Below, one piece after another: positions 1-4,756 of a DNA stretch of 5,718 nt. The translations under genes were made by a program, and so were the position numbers. The DNA lies in assembly GCA_031279965.1 (NCBI GenBank), contig JAITHM010000055.1:1-5718 (forward strand), in the 5' to 3' direction. The stretch is from Spirochaetaceae bacterium. Lineage in GTDB: Bacteria > Spirochaetota > Spirochaetia > Treponematales > Breznakiellaceae. Within the stretch, counting starts at the first letter, position 1. Each line of letters starts with the position of its first letter. The notes beneath the pieces were generated by a model. It worked only from the letters and a program-made list of their open reading frames with translations. It did no database searches and was not told where the DNA came from.

Positions 1-72
1 TGAGGGTAACGCTCTGCTTGCCGGAAGCCGCGGCACCAGAATTTGGCCTTTCAAAATGTTCTTCATTCCCAT
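1..72 (-). CDS. Possible partial CDS, N-terminus only, product unknown
   Basis: An ATG at 72-70 on the minus strand opens a frame that runs without a stop to the window edge (24 codons, beginning MGMKNILKG). No family can be recognised from so little. The support is positional: a near-consensus promoter lies immediately upstream, with the -10 box ending 7 nt before the ATG, and there is no Shine-Dalgarno sequence. The start would therefore be leaderless, as proposed for the genes at 938 and 1073. An internal ATG at 66-64 is an alternative start. A second minus-strand frame is also open to the edge but has no ATG, GTG or TTG start here. The promoter could equally serve a non-coding RNA or a gene starting beyond the edge. 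Confidence 0.35.
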   Translation of the reverse strand, partial: MGMKNILKGQILVPRLPASRALPS

Positions 73-79
73 GGATTAG

Positions 80-108
80 AATATACCACTAACATCAGAA
101 TCTGTCAA
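80..108 (-). promoter_or_regulatory. Sigma70-type promoter, minus strand
   Basis: Read on the minus strand, TTGACA (108-103), a 17-nt spacer and TATATT (85-80) form a -35/-10 pair. The -35 is a perfect match, the -10 matches at 5 of 6 positions, and the spacing is optimal. The expected transcription start, 7-8 nt past the -10, falls at the ATG at 72, leaving no room for a 5' leader. It lies downstream of the mlaE stop codon, so the next gene appears to be transcribed independently of mlaE. Confidence 0.65.
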
Positions 109-130
109 GCAGGTAATGCGGATTTTCGGC

Positions 131-152
131 AAACCTGATTTTTTTCAGATTT
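131..152 (-). repeat. Inverted repeat, weak hairpin after mlaE
   Basis: The arms 131-138 (AAACCTGA) and 145-152 (TCAGATTT) can pair over 8 bp, with one G-U wobble, around a 6-nt homopolymer loop (T on plus, A in the minus transcript). It lies 40-61 nt past the mlaE stop and before the next promoter, where a terminator would be expected. The stem is AT-rich and no U-run follows it on the minus strand, so intrinsic termination is doubtful. Confidence 0.25.
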
Positions 153-191
153 AAGGGGCTGGTTATCTCCAAGCTTTGAATTGCTGGCCAT

Positions 192-938
192 TCATCGGAT
201 TATATAGTATACGGCAGAAAGAAGAATATCAGCTGCGATACACCAGACAAATGCGGTGCTTACCGCCCGCAGGCCGGCAATGGGCACTTCCGTGCTGGAG
301 CGTTCAACAGCAAAACCTGCGCATATCGAAACAACCGAGATAATCATGCCAAAAGTGATGCTTTTTATCAGCGAAAAACTCACATCAATAATATGCAAGG
401 TGGAAAGCAAGTTTTCAAAGTATACCTGTGCGGAAAGCTGATAAAAAAACTGGGTAAGCAAAAACGATCCGGCAAGGCCGGCAAGTGAAAAATAGACGGT
501 AAGGCACAATGACGAAACAACTACCGCAAGAAATCGTGGTACGGCAAGATATTCAATGGGGTCGATGCCTATGGAAATGTAAGCTTCCGCCTCGTGCGAA
601 ATAACATTGGTAGCAAGTTCTGTGGCAATTGCTGTTGCTGAACGGGCAATGATGATGAAAGCCGTAAGCAAGGGCCCCGCTTCCCGCATGATAATGGTAA
701 TGAGCAGAGGATAAACAAGCCGTTCCTGAGAAAATCCGGCAAGTACCGGCATACCAATGGTAATTACCGCCGCGCCTATGCCAAGAGCAAGAAAGACCGC
801 AATTCCAAGTGCTTCAACAAATGTAAAAAGCACCTGCATGATAAAAACACGGTGTGACGGCTTGTTATAAAGGATAAAAAATGGCACCCCTCGTACAATT
901 CGCATAAAAAATCCAAGGCTATACATAAATTCATGCAT
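192..938 (-). CDS. mlaE: MlaE-family ABC transporter permease (lipid transport)
   Basis: This is a 248-residue integral inner-membrane protein of the MlaE/YrbE permease family. In the family, this subunit works with an MlaF-type ATPase and an MCE (MlaD-type) protein to move phospholipids between inner and outer membranes. The family signature is plain at about residues 85-140: REAGPLLTAF, then an ARSATAIATELAT stretch, then the EAEAYISIGIDPIEYL segment (canonical form: E-IDAL-VMGVDP--YL) and VPRFLA. Hydrophobic segments lie at about 34-66, 75-100, 135-165, 190-210 and 225-247. The length is near the family norm and both ends look intact. The ATG at 938 has AGG only 1 nt upstream, too close to act as a Shine-Dalgarno site. 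A promoter placed for a leaderless mRNA (946-974) supports this start; an internal ATG at codon 5 is the alternative. No ATPase or MCE gene is visible beside it, which is unusual for the family. Confidence 0.93.
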   Translation of the reverse strand: MHEFMYSLGFFMRIVRGVPFFILYNKPSHRVFIMQVLFTFVEALGIAVFLALGIGAAVITIGMPVLAGFSQERLVYPLLITIIMREAGPLLTAFIIIARSATAIATELATNVISHEAEAYISIGIDPIEYLAVPRFLAVVVSSLCLTVYFSLAGLAGSFLLTQFFYQLSAQVYFENLLSTLHIIDVSFSLIKSITFGMIISVVSICAGFAVERSSTEVPIAGLRAVSTAFVWCIAADILLSAVYYIIR

Positions 939-945
939 ACCTTTT

Positions 946-974
946 ATCGTAGTCTTCAGCTTTCAAACTGTCCA
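946..974 (-). promoter_or_regulatory. Probable mlaE promoter, minus strand
   Basis: On the minus strand TGGACA (974-969, 5 of 6 matches to TTGACA) is followed by a 17-nt spacer and TACGAT (951-946, 4 of 6 matches to TATAAT). Seven nucleotides then separate the -10 from the mlaE ATG at 938, so transcription would start at or next to the ATG. The -10 is weak on its own; the optimal spacer and the repeated 7-nt distance are what make it credible. Confidence 0.5.
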
Positions 975-1059
975 CCCGGTACGGTAATACCACATTTGCC
1001 GGCCCCTCGCACCGGAAGATCTGTACTCTCAGGCGCTGGTTTTTTGAACAGACGCACGT

Positions 1060-1065
1060 TATACT
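1060..1065 (+). promoter_or_regulatory. Probable trpD -10 box, leaderless start
   Basis: TATACT (5 of 6 matches to TATAAT) ends 7 nt before the trpD ATG at 1073. There is no good -35: at 17-nt spacing the hexamer is TGGTTT, a poor match, and no extended -10 TG is present. The 20 nt before the ATG contain no purine-rich Shine-Dalgarno site. The weak -35 suggests either a modest promoter or one that depends on an activator. Confidence 0.45.
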
Positions 1066-1072
1066 GTCAAAT

Positions 1073-2089
1073 ATGATTAAGGAAGCAATTGTTAAGGCGG
1101 CACAATGCGAAAACCTCAGCTATGCCGAGGTTGAAGAGGTTATGGACGAGATTATGATTGGCGCGGCAAGCGAGATTCAAATGGCGGCGTTTCTTACTGC
1201 AATGGCGGTAAAAGGTGAAACTATCGAAGAAATTACCGCCGCCGCTGCTGGAATGAGGAAGCACTGCATCCGTATTTTACACGAAATGGATGTGCTGGAA
1301 ATTGTGGGAACAGGCGGCGACCGTTCAAATTCATTTAACATTTCTTCAACAAGCGCGCTGGTAACATCAGCGGCAGGTATTCCAGTGGCTAAACATGGCA
1401 ACCGGGCAGCATCGAGCAAGTCTGGCGCGGCAGACCTTTTTGAAGCACTGGGAGTCGATATTTCAATACCGCCAGAAGCAAGCCTTCAATTGCTTAAAAC
1501 AATAGGGCTCTGTTTTCTTTTTGCTCAAAACTATCATATATCCATGAAGTATGTTGCTCCGGTTCGCAAGGAACTGGGGATACGGACAATTTTTAATATT
1601 CTTGGGCCGCTTGCAAATCCCGCGGGGGCGACAATGCAGCTTCTGGGTGTTTACGAAGAACCGCTTGTTGAGCCTATGGCAAAAGTGCTGGAAAATCTTG
1701 GCGTACGCAATGCGCTTGTTGTCTATGGACAGGACGGCCTTGACGAGATTTCTTTATCTGCTCCAACGACAGTCTGCGAAGTGCGCGGCTCAACGCATAA
1801 ATTGTATACCATTGAGCCGGAACAGTTCGGGTTTAACCGGTGCAGCAAGACAGATCTTGTCGGCGGCGATCCTGCGGAAAATGCGCGGATTACCCGGGCA
1901 GTTCTTGACGGCGTTAAAGGCCCTCAGCGCGATGCTGTTGTGCTGAATGCGGGGGCGGCGATTTACACGGCCAGGGCAGATTTGAGCCTGCCGGCGGCAA
2001 TTCACATTGCTGCCGAAACAATAGATACCGGCAAGGCAAAGGCGCAGCTTGATCAGTTTATTCGTCTTTCGCATGGCGGAGATAGATAA
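1073..2089 (+). CDS. trpD: Anthranilate phosphoribosyltransferase
   Basis: This 338-residue cytosolic enzyme transfers phosphoribose from PRPP to anthranilate, giving N-(5-phosphoribosyl)-anthranilate, the second step of tryptophan synthesis. Diagnostic TrpD motifs are intact: the GTGGD phosphate loop (79-83), NISS (89-92), KHGNR (107-111) followed by SSKSG (114-118), the anthranilate-site region around R165 in VAPVRKELGIR, and the metal-binding D224-E225 in the GLDEIS stretch. The alpha-helical N-terminal domain (about 1-65, with the AVKGET motif at 45-50) and the alpha/beta domain are both complete, and the length is typical. The KHGNR-A-x-SS signature favours true TrpD over the TrpD2/YbiB group. 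It starts without a Shine-Dalgarno site, 7 nt after a -10-like box. No other trp gene is in the window; instead the gene is followed after 2 nt by a cell-wall carboxypeptidase gene, so the two are probably cotranscribed. Confidence 0.96.
   Translation: MIKEAIVKAAQCENLSYAEVEEVMDEIMIGAASEIQMAAFLTAMAVKGETIEEITAAAAGMRKHCIRILHEMDVLEIVGTGGDRSNSFNISSTSALVTSAAGIPVAKHGNRAASSKSGAADLFEALGVDISIPPEASLQLLKTIGLCFLFAQNYHISMKYVAPVRKELGIRTIFNILGPLANPAGATMQLLGVYEEPLVEPMAKVLENLGVRNALVVYGQDGLDEISLSAPTTVCEVRGSTHKLYTIEPEQFGFNRCSKTDLVGGDPAENARITRAVLDGVKGPQRDAVVLNAGAAIYTARADLSLPAAIHIAAETIDTGKAKAQLDQFIRLSHGGDR
2078..2082 (+). promoter_or_regulatory. Ribosome binding site for the carboxypeptidase gene
   Basis: GGAGA lies inside the last codons of trpD. 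Measured from its GGAG core (2078-2081), it is 10 nt before the ATG at 2092. This supports that start, and the 2-nt gap to the trpD stop suggests translational coupling. It contrasts with the absent Shine-Dalgarno sites of trpD and mlaE. Confidence 0.6.
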
Positions 2090-2091
2090 CC

Positions 2092-2937
2092 ATGCCTAAA
2101 ACTGTTCTGTGGGCGCTTCTTCTCTGCGGCTGTGTTCGTCCGGAGCCCCGAAGCGCTGAGCCGCTTACGCCGGAAAACAGCAAACTTCGCATTGTACTTG
2201 AACACGCAGAAATCCCTCTGGAACTTGCTTCTGAGATACGTGCCCACGAAACAGATTTTCTTGCCACACTTGATGCGGTTTCTGGCAAGGATATTTTTCT
2301 GCGGATGCTTGTTGATAAACAGCACCCAATTGAACCGCTCAAGTATAAACCGCAGGATCTTGTCGAGCTTACCAACGAAGGGGCGTTTCGGGTGCCGCGG
2401 AGCAGGATGCTGCTTCGTTATCCGGCAGCCGTTGCCCTTGAAACAATGGCGCAGGCGGCGCGGGCAGACGGTGTAACGCTTGTGGCATCGTCAACCTGGC
2501 GTTCTTATGAATATCAAATAGAAGTCTATGCCCGTAATGTTAAGCAGAATGGGCAGGAAACGGCAGACCGGGAGTCGGCCCGTCCCGGGTACAGCCAGCA
2601 TCAGCTTGGTCTTGTTATTGACTTTGGTTCGATAACTGATGCCTTTGCCGAAACACCGGCAGGCAAATGGCTTACAGAACATGCCGGTGAATACGGCTGG
2701 TCACTTTCGTTTCCTCAAGGGTATGAGGCAGTTACCGGCTACCGGTGGGAGTGCTGGCACTATCGCTATGTTGGAATACCGCTGATTGGGTTTATTGATG
2801 CCTGGTTTGGCGGCATCCAACAATATGCACTCCGCTTTCTTCATGAATGGGAGCACTATCAACCCAGTGCACTGCCTGCCGGCAGTAGCGCGGCGCTGCC
2901 CTCAGTGAGCACAAGGGACGCAATCAGTCTGAACTGA
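2092..2937 (+). CDS. Lipoprotein D-alanyl-D-alanine carboxypeptidase, VanY/M15 family
   Basis: A 281-residue zinc peptidase of the M15B (VanY/DacB-like) type, which in the family removes the terminal D-Ala from peptidoglycan stem peptides. The N-terminus is a very short hydrophobic signal ending in L-C-G-C14, a relaxed lipobox, so the protein is probably lipid-anchored and exported. Active-site motifs run in the expected order: STWRSYEYQ (134-142), the S-x-H-x-x-G-x-x-x-D motif with H170 and D177 (GYSQHQLGLVIDF), and E220-x-x-H223 in WECWHYRYVG. H170, D177 and H223 are the likely zinc ligands and E220 the catalytic base. Residues 15-110 form an N-terminal region I do not recognise, and about 230-281 is a C-terminal tail. 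The family name does not imply vancomycin resistance; no vanHAX-type genes are present. It is the second gene of the trpD unit and ends 22 nt from the convergent lipoprotein gene, with no clear terminator between them. Confidence 0.9.
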   Translation: MPKTVLWALLLCGCVRPEPRSAEPLTPENSKLRIVLEHAEIPLELASEIRAHETDFLATLDAVSGKDIFLRMLVDKQHPIEPLKYKPQDLVELTNEGAFRVPRSRMLLRYPAAVALETMAQAARADGVTLVASSTWRSYEYQIEVYARNVKQNGQETADRESARPGYSQHQLGLVIDFGSITDAFAETPAGKWLTEHAGEYGWSLSFPQGYEAVTGYRWECWHYRYVGIPLIGFIDAWFGGIQQYALRFLHEWEHYQPSALPAGSSAALPSVSTRDAISLN

Positions 2938-2959
2938 ATCGCATCCCCCTGTCATTGAA

Positions 2960-4735
2960 TTAATAATTGTGCGGGAAACGAACGATAACAACACCGCAAT
3001 TGCCGGTAAAGCCCGGCCAGTTGTTGCCAAGATAATTATACCTGCCGTTGCCGCCAATTCCTGTATTGGGCAGATAGTTTCTGCTCTCCTGAGCCCCCGT
3101 TCCGCCAGATGAATAAACCGTTGTTTTTCCAGAAATGGCATAGGAGCCAGCGTTCGTACCGGAACCTCCATTATTGCTCGCTCCAGTTGAGCCGCCGTTG
3201 CCGCCGCCGCTGGTATGCCCGTAAAATATTGAGGACTCGCCTTTGCCGCCGTTACCCCTAAAGCCGCCGCCGTTGCCGCCGCGGCCAACGGTTATTGCAT
3301 GTGAGCCTGTCGCAAGTGTCTTGCCTTGAAAATATGCAAGCGCACCTCCATTGCCGCCGCGTCCTGAGTTATACCAGCCATTATTATTCACTCCTCCTCC
3401 CCCTCCCCCGCCGCCAACGACAAGATAACTTGCATTGGGCAAATTTGCGCCGGAAATAGTCAGTGTGTACGCTGTTGTTGCGGCGCTGGTGCTCTGCTGA
3501 TCGTTATTTCCGCCATTGTTTCCGGCAAAAAAATGAACTTCATCATACTTCCCGCCGCCCAGAGCAAGATAATAGATTTCGCCATCACTTTGAATTTTGG
3601 GCATTGTTGGATAAGTTGGGTCCGGATCCCGCATAAGCGTAAGCGCATAGGTGACGGTATTTTGCCATGCTGTTCCGCTATCTGTTGTAATAAGAATTTG
3701 TACATCCTGTGTGCTGCTATTGGCAAGATCCTGCACACTGACAGCATAGCTGTCTGTTTGTTCTGACGGAAAAGCCCTGCTGTTTGGCTCTAACGCCGCC
3801 GGCCTGGCCGAACTTACCGTTTTTATCTGAATGTTGGTTGTCTCTGCTTTAGATGCGTCGTTCTTTACCGCCGGGACAACAGTCAGATTCAGCGCAGGCA
3901 GACCGTCAAAATCAGTTTGAGAGAATGGCACGGTGATTGCCGTTCCCGCAGCAAGATCTGCCGGGAAAAATGTCTTTGGTATAGCGTTGTTATAATCACT
4001 GCCTGCAACAGTTAAACTTTCAAGCATTGAGACACGCTTTTTGTTAAGCGTAATTGTATATTTGCTGTAGGATGCCGGGTTTGAGTTATCAGCTGCCTGC
4101 AAAGCGTATTGCGAGGTTATCATAAAAGTCCACACAGATTGTCCAAAGGGGAGATCTTGAACTGTGTAAATATGGTTTGCGCCATCAATAATAAAATCTT
4201 TGGGGCCGTCTGTGGCAATTTGAGATTGAGGATGATATTTTTCCAATTGAAACGAAATATTAGAAACTGAAGGTTCCAGACTGATTGTGTAGGCATGCGT
4301 TGTTGGAGAAAACGCCAAATTGGGGGCATGCGAAGACGTTATATTTTTTAAATATGCAGATGTTTTGGTAATATAAACAACATCGACACTATCTGAAGGC
4401 ATAGTAAAAGGAACGATAACAGCAGCACCTTCCGGGGCGGCACGGGTAAACTCCAGCACAGTTGTTCGCGGTGCATTACGGGTAATGACGAGCAGAAGTT
4501 CCTGGGAAGTAAATTCCGGCGGAATGGTAATGTTAACGCTCTCGCCTGCTTTGGCACGTGTTGTTGAAGCGCCTAACCTCGCATCTAAAACTTTAACAAG
4601 GAATCCGGCGGCGGTGCTTTCTATCTCTACAGCCGCATCAGTGGTATTCCCAAGATTTGGGATTTGGGTACACCCGTTTATCAATATAATGATTCCTGCC
4701 ATAAACATACGCGATATTTTGATTTGTTTATTCAT
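2960..4735 (-). CDS. Surface lipoprotein with beta-sandwich and glycine-rich C-terminal domains
   Basis: A 591-residue predicted lipoprotein of unknown exact role. A basic N-terminus and hydrophobic core end in I-N-G-C22, a signal peptidase II site. Residues about 40-122 (AKAGESVNI, then FTMPSDSVDV) resemble the bacterial-repeat fold in which a 'G-x-x-V' strand and an 'F-T-M-P-x-x-x-V' strand recur. Residues about 126-232 match the cadherin-like beta-sandwich pattern (L--I----APNLAFSPTTHAYTISL, ending in Y-x-Y-T-I-T-L). Residues 235-370 look like a further, diverged beta-sandwich. Residues about 425-588 are a glycine-rich domain: YLVV followed by eight glycines, several GGNG motifs, an ITVGRGGNGG segment and a closing GVVIVRF. 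C580 is a cysteine in the closing loop, besides the lipidated one. A good Shine-Dalgarno site supports the start. It lies 21 nt downstream of a beta-propeller gene, probably in the same operon. Adhesion or surface binding is inferred, not shown. Confidence 0.85.
   Translation of the reverse strand: MNKQIKISRMFMAGIIILINGCTQIPNLGNTTDAAVEIESTAAGFLVKVLDARLGASTTRAKAGESVNITIPPEFTSQELLLVITRNAPRTTVLEFTRAAPEGAAVIVPFTMPSDSVDVVYITKTSAYLKNITSSHAPNLAFSPTTHAYTISLEPSVSNISFQLEKYHPQSQIATDGPKDFIIDGANHIYTVQDLPFGQSVWTFMITSQYALQAADNSNPASYSKYTITLNKKRVSMLESLTVAGSDYNNAIPKTFFPADLAAGTAITVPFSQTDFDGLPALNLTVVPAVKNDASKAETTNIQIKTVSSARPAALEPNSRAFPSEQTDSYAVSVQDLANSSTQDVQILITTDSGTAWQNTVTYALTLMRDPDPTYPTMPKIQSDGEIYYLALGGGKYDEVHFFAGNNGGNNDQQSTSAATTAYTLTISGANLPNASYLVVGGGGGGGGVNNNGWYNSGRGGNGGALAYFQGKTLATGSHAITVGRGGNGGGFRGNGGKGESSIFYGHTSGGGNGGSTGASNNGGSGTNAGSYAISGKTTVYSSGGTGAQESRNYLPNTGIGGNGRYNYLGNNWPGFTGNCGVVIVRFPHNY
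3391..3409. repeat. 19-nt uninterrupted pyrimidine/purine tract in the polyglycine codons
   Basis: On the plus strand the tract is all C and T; on the coding minus strand it and its flank contain two runs of five G separated by a single A, plus several GG pairs. It encodes most of the eight consecutive glycines (residues 441-448, nt 3392-3415), using a mix of GGC, GGG and GGA codons. Such tracts can slip during replication or fold into non-B DNA; neither is demonstrated here. Confidence 0.7.
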
Positions 4736-4742
4736 GTTATTA

Positions 4743-4748
4743 CTCCTT
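4743..4748 (-). promoter_or_regulatory. Ribosome binding site for the glycine-rich lipoprotein
   Basis: AAGGAG on the minus strand lies 7 nt before the ATG at 4735, an optimal Shine-Dalgarno arrangement. It sits in the 21-nt gap after the upstream propeller gene's stop, consistent with an operon-internal start. Confidence 0.8.
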
Positions 4749-4756
4749 AATAACGT

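Noticed and set aside
95..199. Minus-strand open frames just after the mlaE stop (one starting ATG at 191 with 28 codons, another open from 199 to 95 without an ATG)
   Set aside because: Both are very short, lack ribosome binding sites, and run into the promoter at 80-108. Neither resembles an MlaF or MCE protein.
956..1057. 33-residue minus-strand frame from a GTG at 1057, ending 17 nt before mlaE, with a fairly protein-like composition
   Set aside because: It has no Shine-Dalgarno site and overlaps the trpD -10 box, and the proposed mlaE promoter lies inside it. No family is recognisable, and the length is well within chance for this base composition.
1065..1070. TTGACA on the minus strand near the trpD start, as a -35 for mlaE
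   Set aside because: No acceptable -10 hexamer lies 16-18 nt downstream on that strand (TTCAAA, TCAAAA or CAAAAA), and a better-placed pair exists at 946-974.
2092..2937. Vancomycin-resistance function for the VanY-like protein
   Set aside because: The family includes many housekeeping carboxypeptidases, and no vanH/A/X or VanRS-type genes are present.
2938..2959. Possible bidirectional terminator between the convergent carboxypeptidase and lipoprotein genes
   Set aside because: The 22-nt gap contains no GC-rich inverted repeat and no T-run; only an AT-rich partial palindrome around 2957-2967 is visible.
2902..3288. 128-codon alanine-rich minus-strand frame within the glycine-rich lipoprotein region
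   Set aside because: It is the out-of-frame reading of GGC/GCC-rich glycine codons, giving low-complexity alanine runs with no domain; the 591-residue frame explains the region.
3391..3419. CRISPR or tandem-repeat array suggested by recurring TTGCCGCCG units across 3040-3420
   Set aside because: The units are irregularly spaced and in frame as Gly-Gly-Asn codons, so they reflect the protein's GGN motifs and not a DNA-level array.
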